From Anaerolineales bacterium (lineage in GTDB: Bacteria; Chloroflexota; Anaerolineae; Anaerolineales; Villigracilaceae), in the NCBI GenBank assembly GCA_016789305.1, contig JAEURJ010000009.1, positions 248,001-312,000 of the forward strand: a DNA stretch of 64,000 nt, read 5' to 3'. The notes below the pieces were generated by a model that did not search any database, was not told where the DNA came from, and saw only the letters and a program-made list of their open reading frames with translations. The position numbers were made by a program, and so were the translations under genes. This document shows, one piece after another, positions 25,052-34,077 of the stretch (within the stretch, counting starts at the first letter, position 1; each line of letters starts with the position of its first letter).

Positions 25052-25987
25052 TTAAGCCTTCGCCTTCATTCCACGTCCAATTAACATAATAGCTGCGCCG
25101 ACGACAATAACTCCAATGATACCAGCCAAAATCGTGGAAATGGCGGTCTCTCCGAGAAATGGCAATGTGTAGTCTGGAATAATGGAATAAGGAGCTGATT
25201 GACCTGCATTGATAAATCCCATATTCATGGCAACACGCTCCAAGCCATCAGGATCAGATGAAGCAAGTGGCGAGAAGAGGACAACAATGATGGCAATCAA
25301 AGCACCAACATACGCCCAAGTCTGGCTGCCTTTTGCAGATTCAGACTCGCCTCCAAGCAGATCGGGGCGGGTTTGCATAATAAACGCCAGCGCAGAGACT
25401 GTAATGAGCGCTTCACCAAGACCGATCAAGGCATGAACGCCCAACATGGCAGGGATCACGATTTGCAAATCTGAAGTGCCGCTTAACCAGAGTTCAACAG
25501 AAGTTAGTAAAGCTCCAGTCATCACTGAAAGCCAGGCAGCTACACCGGCAACTGCAAGCCTGACTGATTTGGATTGAGAAGAAGTGGCACGATACAGCCC
25601 GTACCCAACAGCTGCAGTGACCAAACCCATATTGAGGATATTGGCACCCATCACCACAAGGCCACCATCTTGAAATAACAACCCTTGAACCGCAATGACG
25701 GCAGTCATAACCAACATACCAGCCCACGGACCAAGCACAATCGCAGCCAGCGCCCCACCCAACAAGTGGCCGGATGTGCCACCTGCCACGGGAAAATTGA
25801 TCATTTGCGCGGCAAAAATAAAGGCAGCCATAACACCCATCAAGGGAATTTGTTTTTCGCCAAGGGATTTATTTGTTTTTGAAATCGCAAGACCGATCAC
25901 GCTTGCTGTTGCGATCCAACAAATAATGGAAATCATCAGGCTAAGAAAGCCGTCTGGAATGTGCATGGGAACAGGTGAATAATGCAT
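25052..25987 (-). CDS. cbiM: CbiM metal-binding component fused to a PDGLE (CbiN-like) domain
   Basis: 311 residues. The N-terminal half is the CbiM S-component, with MHIPDGFLS and GGTSGHLLGGALA, where a Met-His N-terminus and an internal His bind Ni2+ or Co2+. The C-terminal part holds SSDPDGLERVA, the PDGLE motif, and a final helix, replacing separate CbiN. ATG 25987 has AAGGAG eight bases upstream and gives MHYSPVPMHIP. The internal ATG 25966 would place MHIP at the N-terminus, as in characterised proteins, but lacks a ribosome site. The gene lies between the Fur-family regulator and cbiQ. Confidence 0.9.
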   Translation of the reverse strand: MHYSPVPMHIPDGFLSLMISIICWIATASVIGLAISKTNKSLGEKQIPLMGVMAAFIFAAQMINFPVAGGTSGHLLGGALAAIVLGPWAGMLVMTAVIAVQGLLFQDGGLVVMGANILNMGLVTAAVGYGLYRATSSQSKSVRLAVAGVAAWLSVMTGALLTSVELWLSGTSDLQIVIPAMLGVHALIGLGEALITVSALAFIMQTRPDLLGGESESAKGSQTWAYVGALIAIIVVLFSPLASSDPDGLERVAMNMGFINAGQSAPYSIIPDYTLPFLGETAISTILAGIIGVIVVGAAIMLIGRGMKAKA

Positions 25988-25998
25988 TTCGATTCTCC

Positions 25999-26415
25999 TT
26001 ATTTACAATTTGAACAAAGACCAAAAAATGTGACGTGGCTATCTGTTAATTTATAGCCGCTTGCAGATTCGAGCTTCTGATACATGGACTTAACGAGTGC
26101 GTGGTCAACCTCCATTTCTTTGCCGCAATTACGACACACGAGATGATGATGGTCGTTCCTGGCAATCTGATAGCCAAGGTGTCCACTTCCCATATGTGCA
26201 GGATAGGCAAGGCCATTTTCGGCCAGAAACTCCAACGTTCGATAGACAGTTGTTTCCGTAATATCAGGCAATTCTTTAACCGCCTGTTGATACACCTGCG
26301 TTGGTGAAAGATGTATACCTGAATGGCAAAGGACATGCAAAATCGCATGGCGTTGAGGGGTCATGCGGTATCCGCGCGCGCGGAGTTGAGGGGTATATTC
26401 TTCTGAACAGGACAT
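25999..26415 (-). CDS. Fur-family metal-dependent repressor (likely Ni- or Zn-responsive)
   Basis: 138 residues. Winged-helix N-terminal domain (GYRMTPQRHAIL; TETTVYRTLEFL), then the dimer domain with HHHLVCRNCG and a second CxxC (CSNC) at the C-terminus, forming the structural zinc site. The first gene of the operon, 11 bases before cbiM, so it most likely controls nickel or cobalt uptake. A perfect inverted repeat directly before its ribosome site fits autoregulation. Start ATG 26415 has AAGGAAA. Nur, Zur or Fur specificity cannot be settled from the sequence. Confidence 0.88.
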   Translation of the reverse strand: MSCSEEYTPQLRARGYRMTPQRHAILHVLCHSGIHLSPTQVYQQAVKELPDITETTVYRTLEFLAENGLAYPAHMGSGHLGYQIARNDHHHLVCRNCGKEMEVDHALVKSMYQKLESASGYKLTDSHVTFFGLCSNCK

Positions 26416-26425
26416 AAGGTTTCCT

Positions 26426-26445
26426 TATTGCAACTTTTTGCAATA
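26426..26445 (-). promoter_or_regulatory. Candidate Fur-family operator
   Basis: Perfect 8-4-8 inverted repeat: TATTGCAA, CTTT, TTGCAATA. It begins 11 bases upstream of the regulator's ATG and touches its ribosome binding site. TTGCAA half-sites resemble the Nur box described in Streptomyces. Confidence 0.65.
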
Positions 26446-26494
26446 GTATGAAATATAGAATAACATGTTTCATGCTTTCTTACCTTAAAATAAA

Positions 26495-26530
26495 TTTCCT
26501 CTTTCTTCCTGTAAAAGAAGAAAGAGGAAA
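26495..26530 (-). terminator. Terminator of the lipoprotein gene
   Basis: 14-bp stem TTTCCTCTTTCTTC / GAAGAAAGAGGAAA with an eight-base loop, 22 bases past the lipoprotein stop. Confidence 0.75.
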
Positions 26531-26551
26531 GATTTGAAAGTTGATTAGCTT

Positions 26552-27199
26552 CTATGGCTCCCAAACATAGTGGACCAAAGCGGCAACATAAAACTTTCCA
26601 TCCACATTGTCGATGCCAACTGCCCAGGTTTGCCAGTCCAGTCCGCCGAACTGATCCGTGCCTGCAAAATGGACAGCGTAATAATCGAGATAAGGATAGG
26701 GCCATTCCGGGATGTATGTGGCACCTCCCACTTTCAGCGAATTGCAAATCAGTTCAGCTGAAGGTGTGAACACGACCTGTAAAGATGGAAGGACAATTTC
26801 CTGGAAAGGCCCAAGGGTGGGTTCCCCACTTCCAAAAGAGGGACCCCAATCTGCCTGGAGGGTGGTTTCAAAAATAAGTTTCGCATGTTCGACATCATAG
26901 TTCACTGCTTTTCCGTTGCGGAAGAAGAGAACATCCATGCCGCGTGCCGGAGAAACAAGTGATGAAAGCAAAACCCCATCTTTGGATGTAAAAGCACCAG
27001 CAAGCGACGTGATCAAATCCGTTCCACGAGAGTCATTGCAGAAGGCGAGAGGCAGTGTGGGAATGGGCGCAAAGGTTACAGTGGAAGTAGCTGCGACTTG
27101 TGGCGTATCCGTTATCGGGGCGGCAGGAGGCGGTTGATTCCCCGGGAGGGAACATGCGGCAAGCATCCATAAAGTCAGAAAAAGTATTTTGTATTTCAT
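26552..27199 (-). CDS. Lipoprotein of unknown function
   Basis: 215 residues. Signal peptide ending in MLAAC (lipobox, Cys about 16), then a Pro/Thr/Ala-rich linker (about 20-50) and a globular domain of about 160 residues without a family I recognise. It contains FCNDSRG, a VLFFRNGKAVNYD segment and a C-terminal aromatic stretch (WPYPYLDYYAVHFAG, GLDWQTWAVG). The start has AGAGGA upstream. It stands alone with its own terminator, between the fur operon and the FIST gene. A surface binding or sensing role is only a guess. Confidence 0.75.
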   Translation of the reverse strand: MKYKILFLTLWMLAACSLPGNQPPPAAPITDTPQVAATSTVTFAPIPTLPLAFCNDSRGTDLITSLAGAFTSKDGVLLSSLVSPARGMDVLFFRNGKAVNYDVEHAKLIFETTLQADWGPSFGSGEPTLGPFQEIVLPSLQVVFTPSAELICNSLKVGGATYIPEWPYPYLDYYAVHFAGTDQFGGLDWQTWAVGIDNVDGKFYVAALVHYVWEP

Positions 27200-27218
27200 C
27201 GTGATTCCTCTTAATAAA

Positions 27219-27243
27219 AAACTGGTGAATTGTCCACCAGTTT
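27219..27243 (-). terminator. Terminator of the histidine kinase-FIST operon
   Basis: 9-bp stem AAACTGGTG / CACCAGTTT with a seven-base loop, followed on the minus strand by a T run. Confidence 0.75.
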
Positions 27244-27269
27244 GATTCTATATTGGATGCGAAATCCGG

Positions 27270-28427
27270 CTAATTTGTGTCTTCGCCAAAAAGAATGACG
27301 CTGATATGCTGGTTGAGATACTTGGGATGAGCCTTATCATCAGGGACGATCTGACCGAGGGTATATCCACCCGCAACCGGGACTTTATCACCGAGGATAT
27401 CCTGTACGGCAGCGATCTCAGCCCCGGGATGCGCCTTTAATAACATCTGCCACGCCACGTCCACCAACACAAGAGCAAGTGCGGGTTTTACATCGCCGAG
27501 TTTTTTCAACGCATTCTGGGCTGCCTGACGTGCAGCAGTCTCACAGGTAGCGAGACTGCCCACCAAAAGATAAGCATCGATGCCATCTCGAATGGACGCA
27601 TTCATGCGGAAACTTCCATCAGCTTCCACGCGAATTGGGGAGCGGATCACCAACTCTTCGCCCTGCTCCACCCCAAGCGGATAAAGCCGTGCAAGATGAC
27701 TCAAAGGCGGAAATGCCCAATCACGCGGAGGATACCCAAACAACTCGGAGTACGATTCAGATGCAGGCCGGCCATCCAACGTGCGGAGCCAAAAGCCGCG
27801 CGAGCGTGTAACGCGGAATTGTTTACCGATCGGATTCCAACCATGGTCATAACCAACTTCCATTCGGATATTTCCGCGCAGGAACGCCGCAGCCAAGGCT
27901 CCTGTGCCGGTTTGATTGCCCGCCATTTGATAGGTATTGCCTGTATGCAAGTCGCCGCTTGAAAGCGCACCGGCGATCTGACTGGGCTGGGATGGAATCG
28001 CTCCGCAAAATTGCTCGGCATCGCCGTTGAAGCCGTCTCCAAAACCAAGGATGGATTGCCGCTCCACACGCCCGAGCACCTGCTGATTGACCTTTGAAGC
28101 TGTTTCCCGACCCGACTGTGCGTAGCCCGGGTACCATTGCGTATCCACTTGAAAATCGCCGCTTAAAATGGCAACCACAACGGAGTGAGCATGTTGCCCT
28201 GTATTGGTAAGCCCGGCCGGAGAACTAAAACCTATCAATGGTGAATCGCCCAGCAAACTGGATACACCATTCAGCACTTCACGTGCCTGATATTGATGGG
28301 ATGAAATCACCACACCAAACACAGGTGTATTGGCACCCATGGTGTTCAAGGCTTGATGAGCCGCTTGCAGCCCGGCTTCACGCCCATCCAAAGCCTGGGC
28401 GGAGCCTACAGATCCTGTCATTGGCAT
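27270..28427 (-). CDS. FIST-domain sensor protein
   Basis: 385 residues with FIST N-terminal (about 15-210; VVISSHQYQAREVL, PLIGFSSPAGL) and FIST C-terminal (about 215-365; GYPPRDWAFPP, RSPIRVEADGSF) domains and little else. FIST is a predicted small-ligand-binding sensory module usually fused to kinases or cyclases; here it stands alone. It begins 13 bases after the stop of a large histidine kinase, so it probably presents a ligand signal to that kinase. No signal peptide, so cytoplasmic. The start ATG has only a distant GGAAGAG, so translation may be coupled. Confidence 0.85.
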   Translation of the reverse strand: MPMTGSVGSAQALDGREAGLQAAHQALNTMGANTPVFGVVISSHQYQAREVLNGVSSLLGDSPLIGFSSPAGLTNTGQHAHSVVVAILSGDFQVDTQWYPGYAQSGRETASKVNQQVLGRVERQSILGFGDGFNGDAEQFCGAIPSQPSQIAGALSSGDLHTGNTYQMAGNQTGTGALAAAFLRGNIRMEVGYDHGWNPIGKQFRVTRSRGFWLRTLDGRPASESYSELFGYPPRDWAFPPLSHLARLYPLGVEQGEELVIRSPIRVEADGSFRMNASIRDGIDAYLLVGSLATCETAARQAAQNALKKLGDVKPALALVLVDVAWQMLLKAHPGAEIAAVQDILGDKVPVAGGYTLGQIVPDDKAHPKYLNQHISVILFGEDTN

Positions 28428-28439
28428 ATTATTTTCTCG

Positions 28440-31400
28440 CTACTCTTCCGCCGCTGGAATGGTGAAATGGAACGTGGTGCCTTTGCGGTATTCGCTATCG
28501 AACCAGATTTTTCCGCCTTGCATTTCAACAAGACTCTTTGTAATGTTCAAGCCCAAACCGGTACCGGGCGCTTCGCGTGCCTTCGGGTCATCAGAACGGA
28601 AGAATTTTTGAAAAATCTTGGCTTTATCTTCCTCACTCATACCGATGCCGCTGTCTTTTACCCAGATGTGAACGACCCTTGCCGCTCCATTTGTATCCCA
28701 ATGATTGGCGGTTTCCTCTGCACCCACTTCAAGAATGCCGCTCTCGGGTGTGTATTTATAAGCGTTGCTGACCAGGTTTGTTAAAACCTGAACTGCGCGG
28801 GTCTTATCCGTCCATACAAGGGGAAGTCCTTCAGGGAGTACCAAATCAAGTGTTTGCTTTTTCTCTTCGACCTGACGCTTCATGGAACGAACCACGTCGT
28901 CGACGATATCCGCGATCTTCGTGGCCTTAAAGTCAAGGCGCAAACGTCCGGCCTCGATCTTCGAGTTGTCATTCAAATCGGAAACCAGTGTGGACATGCG
29001 CTCCACATTGGATTTGATGGTTTGCAGGAAGTTGGTCTGCATGTCATTGATCTGACCCACCGCACCGCCGGCCAGCAGTTCGGTATAGCCTTTAATGGAG
29101 GTCATTGGGTTTTTCAACTCATGAGCCACAAAAGATACGAAGTCGCTCTTCGCGAGATTGGCGCGCTGCACTTCACCGTATAGTTGCGCATTGGAAATGG
29201 CAATGGCCGCATGATCGGTAAGACGGGTAAGGAAGGTAATATCCACCTGGGAATCGCTGCTGCTTTCCAAATGCAACAACCCGATAACAGCTGTCTCGCG
29301 GCGGATGGGGATCACCATTTGCGTGTGAGCGGATGAGAATAATTTATCTTTTGAAGTACTGACCGAAACCCGTTGTGGAAGGCCGGTTTCCAAAACCTTC
29401 AACATGGCGGGAAGTTCGATCACCATCGTTTGGTCGGGCAGCCCGGCGATTTTGTCGTCCAGGCCCTGCTGCGACATGACACGGAGTTTTTCATCTTCGA
29501 TCATGCCGATCAGTCCGGCTTCTGCTGAAGATTGACGCAGTGCCCAGTCCAATGTAATGCGCATGGCGCGATCCATTTCAAGGCTGGCGTTCAGTTCACG
29601 GTCAATGCGCTGCATGACAGACAACTCTTCCACACGGGCGGCGAGTTCCTGATCCGTCAGGGTATACAGACGGGCATTTTCGATGGCGACAGCGGCCTGG
29701 CCTGCAAAGGCGGTCAACAGGGATTGGTCATCGCGGACAAAGGGCAATCCGTCACGACGGTTAATGACTTCGACCACACCAATGACATGGTCTTTTACCT
29801 GCAATGGGATCGCCATTAACGAGCGGCTGACGAAGCCGGTTTGTTGATCGATCCCATTAAATTTATTCCGCGAAGATTGATCTTCGTTTTCAATAACAGG
29901 AGCACGGGACTGCACTGCACGACCTACGATTCCAGTGCCGGGAGCCAGGCGCTGACCAATCAGGCTCGCAGCCACCGGAGGACCCACTGTCACCCGGAAT
30001 ACAAGTTCATCGGTTTGATCGTCCACCAGGAAAAGACTGCCGGCCTCGCAGTTCAAGATGCCCACAGCGTTTTCAAGAATATTTTGAAGCAGCGGATCAA
30101 GTTCCAACGTCCCGGTAAGTTGACGGGTGATCTCATTTAATGTGGTCAGTTGGTGAGCACGTTGTTGACTTTCTTCCAGCAAACGGGCTTTAACAATGGC
30201 GCCTGCAGTTTGGTCTGCAATCGCCTGCAACAATTCAAGTTGTCCGCGAGTGTAGGCAGTGCCGCCATCACGGCTGCCGATGCTTAGCGCGCCAATCGAT
30301 TCAGCACCTGCGTTCAGCGGAACACCCATCCACGCAAAAGCATTTTCCAAAACCGGGGTCAGATTGCGGGCCTGACATTCACGAATGTAATCCTGCGTCA
30401 TCAACGGGCGGCTCTTGCGAATCACTTCAGGTGAAAGGCCGGTACCCGCAGAGAAAGGAATATTTTCACGGCTCGGGATACGCTCATTGTTTTCAACGCA
30501 AAAACCGTAATAATAGTAATCGCTGTTTTTATCGTACAGAGTGATGTGCAGATGGGATGTGGGAATGATCTGCGCCGTTTGAGCATAGATCAATTCAAGC
30601 ACGTCATCGAAGGTCAATGTGACGTTCACACCCTGTGATACGCGCGTCAATGCATTCATTTCCTGAATTCGTCTTTCAAGATGGGAAATGGTTTGAACGC
30701 GTTCAATTGCAACAGAGGCTTGATCGCCAATGGTTTCCAAAAATTTCAGGTCGGCTGGTGTGTAAGGTTGGCCGGATAAACGCGGGCCAAGTGCCACCCA
30801 TCCGCTGGGGCGTTCCTTGCCGGGAAGTGTAATGAAAAGGCGGGCACCCAACAATGCAAGACGGGATTGCTCCGACTGCAGCGCAGTTGGAAGTGAAGCG
30901 GCATTGTCAAGATAAAGGGGTAGTTTTTCCGCATGGAAAAACCGGGCTAATGGGCTGGAGGCCGTAAAGCGAATATCACTGGTGGGACGGCGTGTCTCAT
31001 CTGGAAGCGCATAGTACAGGTCATTGATGGAATCATGTGTGTAGATGTGGATCCGGCTTGGGGTCAGTGAGGAGGCGATGGTCGTCCGCATGATGGAACT
31101 GATGAGATTCAGATCCAGGGCGGAGGACAGGTCATGAGAGAAATTTTCCAACCGCTCACCCAAGGCGCGTTCACCGCGGAAGAAACGGGTATCTACAAGG
31201 TTTTGCAACCTGTTCCTGAGGGGCTCAAAAAGTATAACGAGGACAAAAACAAAAGCGCCGACCAGGAGGCCGTTATTTGGCATGGCGGAACTATAAAAGA
31301 TGCCGATCGAGGCAACGAACAAAGCATAACCAAGAAGGACAACAGCGGCGAATACGCCATACATCACCCCACGGCGGATAATTTCATCCGCACGCAGAAA

Positions 31401-32453
31401 TTTAAAGCGCAAAATGGTATAACCAATGACAATCGGGAATATGATGATCGGCAGAAACAGGAATGGGGAAAACTGCGTTGATGTGATAGAGGCGAAAACA
31501 AGCCAGATACCGATGGGGCTGAACGAGAACAATCCGCCCCACAGAATGGTGCGAGATTGCGTTTTCACGACCGGAGATTGGGCGTAAAAAGCATGATAAA
31601 CATTCACGCCAATATAAAACAAAATACCAAACGCAAGGAATAAATAGATATTTGCCCAATTGGAAATATAGGCGGTTGGATGATTGAAATTGAATATATT
31701 GGGGATGGCGATGGCTGACAGGATCAACCCAACAAAAATACCGCTCCAACGCAGATAGGGGTGATTAATGACAATTCGCGGTTCCTGCGGGAAGGACAAC
31801 GCCAATGCGATCATTGCACCGCCGGACAGGGCACATCCGACCGTCCACGGAATCGTTAACTCATGCGTAGTGAGGATATTAAAGTAAAGACCGGTGGCGA
31901 GCCCCAACGAAGCCGTAAACAAGGAAAAGGCACGGCCGGCGGATTCTGTTCTGCGCAGACCAAAAATCCAAAAGCTGACGATTAGGAAAACAGCGCTGAT
32001 AAATGTGGGAATCAGGAAATAGAGAGTGGTGCTGCTCGAAGGAAACACATGAAGAAGAATATCAATGGTGCGTGTTTCCCCGCTTTTGAATTTCACCGTG
32101 ACCGGAATGGTATCGCCGGGAACAAATTTTCCCACAAGCACATTACGCACATCTGCATGGCTTCGCACGGGAACTTCATTGACAGCAATAAGTTGATCGC
32201 CGCTGGCTACCTGATCGTTGAACGACCAGGCCGGGTCACGCGGACCTGAATCATTGAACACCAGGGTGTGCTCGTAGAATACACCAATAAAAGGTTCATT
32301 GATCCAGCGAATCGCAAAATAGATTCCTGCCATAAAAAAAAGCAGGGCCGCAAACTGATATACCAAGACGATCCATTGCAATGCCTGGGATAGCCACGAG
32401 CTCGCACGAAACATGTGCTGAATGTTGGTTCGCGGCAAACTTTGTGCTGTCAT
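28440..32453 (-). CDS. Hybrid sensor: PDZ-like domain, 7TM region, four GAF domains, histidine kinase
   Basis: 1337 residues. An N-terminal helix (about 24-46) and an extracytoplasmic PDZ-like domain (about 80-137; SGDQLIAVNEVPVRS) precede about seven transmembrane helices (about 145-410). Four GAF domains follow (about 440-580, 600-760, 775-930, 945-1095). HisKA has VAHELKNPMTS with phospho-accepting His1111. HATPase_c has the N box NLVSNAYKY, DSGIGM and GTGLGLNI. No receiver domain or response regulator is in the window. TAAAAT nine bases before the ATG and no Shine-Dalgarno suggest a leaderless mRNA. FIST follows in the same operon. Confidence 0.88.
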   Translation of the reverse strand: MTAQSLPRTNIQHMFRASSWLSQALQWIVLVYQFAALLFFMAGIYFAIRWINEPFIGVFYEHTLVFNDSGPRDPAWSFNDQVASGDQLIAVNEVPVRSHADVRNVLVGKFVPGDTIPVTVKFKSGETRTIDILLHVFPSSSTTLYFLIPTFISAVFLIVSFWIFGLRRTESAGRAFSLFTASLGLATGLYFNILTTHELTIPWTVGCALSGGAMIALALSFPQEPRIVINHPYLRWSGIFVGLILSAIAIPNIFNFNHPTAYISNWANIYLFLAFGILFYIGVNVYHAFYAQSPVVKTQSRTILWGGLFSFSPIGIWLVFASITSTQFSPFLFLPIIIFPIVIGYTILRFKFLRADEIIRRGVMYGVFAAVVLLGYALFVASIGIFYSSAMPNNGLLVGAFVFVLVILFEPLRNRLQNLVDTRFFRGERALGERLENFSHDLSSALDLNLISSIMRTTIASSLTPSRIHIYTHDSINDLYYALPDETRRPTSDIRFTASSPLARFFHAEKLPLYLDNAASLPTALQSEQSRLALLGARLFITLPGKERPSGWVALGPRLSGQPYTPADLKFLETIGDQASVAIERVQTISHLERRIQEMNALTRVSQGVNVTLTFDDVLELIYAQTAQIIPTSHLHITLYDKNSDYYYYGFCVENNERIPSRENIPFSAGTGLSPEVIRKSRPLMTQDYIRECQARNLTPVLENAFAWMGVPLNAGAESIGALSIGSRDGGTAYTRGQLELLQAIADQTAGAIVKARLLEESQQRAHQLTTLNEITRQLTGTLELDPLLQNILENAVGILNCEAGSLFLVDDQTDELVFRVTVGPPVAASLIGQRLAPGTGIVGRAVQSRAPVIENEDQSSRNKFNGIDQQTGFVSRSLMAIPLQVKDHVIGVVEVINRRDGLPFVRDDQSLLTAFAGQAAVAIENARLYTLTDQELAARVEELSVMQRIDRELNASLEMDRAMRITLDWALRQSSAEAGLIGMIEDEKLRVMSQQGLDDKIAGLPDQTMVIELPAMLKVLETGLPQRVSVSTSKDKLFSSAHTQMVIPIRRETAVIGLLHLESSSDSQVDITFLTRLTDHAAIAISNAQLYGEVQRANLAKSDFVSFVAHELKNPMTSIKGYTELLAGGAVGQINDMQTNFLQTIKSNVERMSTLVSDLNDNSKIEAGRLRLDFKATKIADIVDDVVRSMKRQVEEKKQTLDLVLPEGLPLVWTDKTRAVQVLTNLVSNAYKYTPESGILEVGAEETANHWDTNGAARVVHIWVKDSGIGMSEEDKAKIFQKFFRSDDPKAREAPGTGLGLNITKSLVEMQGGKIWFDSEYRKGTTFHFTIPAAEE

Positions 32454-32462
32454 AATGAATAA

Positions 32463-32468
32463 ATTTTA
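32463..32468 (-). promoter_or_regulatory. Candidate -10 box (TAAAAT) for a leaderless transcript
   Basis: Lies nine bases before the histidine kinase ATG on the minus strand, with no ribosome binding site between. Confidence 0.35.
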
Positions 32469-32560
32469 CTCCACATCGGTTTAGCCCGTGTATGGTACTT
32501 TCATAACAAAGCCAGGAGAGAACCAGTCTTTACAAAAGTGTGGATGAGCAAACTCCATGA

Positions 32561-32585
32561 AAAAAGGAGCGGGTTGAACCGCTCC
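32561..32585 (-). terminator. Terminator of the phosphohexomutase gene
   Basis: 7-bp GC-rich stem GGAGCGG / CCGCTCC followed on the minus strand by six T, directly past the stop at 32596. Confidence 0.75.
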
Positions 32586-32595
32586 CTTATGCAAC

Positions 32596-34044
32596 CTACA
32601 CGACGCTTTCGGCCACCGTTTTTCCATACCCCAGGAGTGCTTTGACCATTTCCTGGCTGCGCCCTTCGGCATAGACGCGCAAAACCGGTTCTGTACCGGA
32701 CGGCCGGATGAGCAGCCACGAGTCGTCTGCCATGATGTATTTCACACCATCGCGTTGACTGATCTCGGCCACTTGATGGCCGCCAATTTCAGCGGGAGCC
32801 TTCTGGGTCAGGAATTCGGTCATTTCGGCTTTGGCAACCGGCCGGCTGAGACGAAGATCGACACGCTCGTACAGCGCAGGACCAACATCCTCAAGGAGTT
32901 CATTGACCAATTCCATAAGCGTCTTCTTTGAAGCAGCGATCATCTCCACAAGCAGCAAACCCATGATCGGACCATCGCCTTCGGGGATATGTCCCTTGAA
33001 CGAGATGCCGCCAGACTCCTCCCCACCGATCAACACATCTTCCTTCATCATGTAATCAGCAATGTGATTAAATCCGACGGGGGTTTCATGCAAGGTCAAG
33101 CCGTAACGTTTTGCCAGGCGGTCGATCATACGGGTGGTGGATACCGTCCGAACGACAGATCCGGTCCAACCGCGTTTTTCCACCAAATACTTCAAGGACA
33201 AAGCCATGATCTTGTGCGGGTCCACAAAGTTACCACGTTCATCCATTGCGCCAATGCGGTCTGCATCACCATCTGTGACCACGCCAAAATTTCCAACACC
33301 GGAACTGACAGCCGAGGAAAGCGCACCGAGATTCTTTGCTATGGGTTCGGGATGAATTCCGCCAAAGCCGGGATTCATTTCACCACGGATTTCATAGATC
33401 TCGCATCCAGTCCCCTGCAAAAAGGATTTGATCACGCCGCGTCCCGACCCATACATGGCATCGACAACAAAGCGCTGTGGATTCTCCGCGATGACATCCG
33501 TATTGATCAACGTGCGCAGATGATCAAAGTAAGACGGCAATGGATTAAATTTTTGGATCAATCCCAGTTCGCGTGCTTTTTTGAAATCCATTAAGTTGGG
33601 TCCACGCGCCTGTTCTTCGTTGTCATTGATATACACTTCCACGCGACGGCATTGCTCGGAAAGCGCCGAGCCGCCAAACGCACCTTTTAATTTGACACCG
33701 TTATAGCGGGGGGCATTATGCGAGGCAGTGATCATCACACCGGCAATTGCCTGATGATTCTTCACCGCGTAAGAAATCGCAGGCGTTGGAGAATCAGCCT
33801 GTGCCAATAAAACAGTGAATCCATTTGCCGCAAGCACACGTGCCACTTCCCCGGCAAAGCGATCCGAAAGAAAGCGGGTGTCGTAACCGATGACGATCTT
33901 CTTTTGGTCGGTATGGATCGAACGATCCCAATGATCAGAAGCCACTGCATCTGCAATGGCCTGGGCAACGATTCGCAAATTATCAAAGGTGAAGCTATCT
34001 GAGATGACGGCGCGCCAGCCGTCGGTGCCGAAATGAATGGGCAT
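32596..34044 (-). CDS. Phosphoglucomutase/phosphomannomutase family protein
   Basis: 482 residues in the four-domain alpha-D-phosphohexomutase fold. Active-site ITASHNAPRYNG carries the phospho-serine (near residue 103), metal loop GDADRIGAMD lies near 255, sugar loop GGEESGGISF near 340 and phosphate loop RPSGTEPVLR near 450. It interconverts sugar 1- and 6-phosphates; the GGEESG loop fits glucose or mannose rather than glucosamine. The start has AGGAGAG. Products would feed the glycosyltransferases seen elsewhere in this window. Confidence 0.9.
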   Translation of the reverse strand: MPIHFGTDGWRAVISDSFTFDNLRIVAQAIADAVASDHWDRSIHTDQKKIVIGYDTRFLSDRFAGEVARVLAANGFTVLLAQADSPTPAISYAVKNHQAIAGVMITASHNAPRYNGVKLKGAFGGSALSEQCRRVEVYINDNEEQARGPNLMDFKKARELGLIQKFNPLPSYFDHLRTLINTDVIAENPQRFVVDAMYGSGRGVIKSFLQGTGCEIYEIRGEMNPGFGGIHPEPIAKNLGALSSAVSSGVGNFGVVTDGDADRIGAMDERGNFVDPHKIMALSLKYLVEKRGWTGSVVRTVSTTRMIDRLAKRYGLTLHETPVGFNHIADYMMKEDVLIGGEESGGISFKGHIPEGDGPIMGLLLVEMIAASKKTLMELVNELLEDVGPALYERVDLRLSRPVAKAEMTEFLTQKAPAEIGGHQVAEISQRDGVKYIMADDSWLLIRPSGTEPVLRVYAEGRSQEMVKALLGYGKTVAESVV

Positions 34045-34077
34045 GGTCTCTCCTAACGAGAAGATATAAACTGATTT

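Noticed and set aside
26416..26551. Cobalamin riboswitch upstream of the cbiMQO operon
   Set aside because: The gap is only about 135 bases and holds an operator and a terminator; no cobalamin-box pattern is visible.
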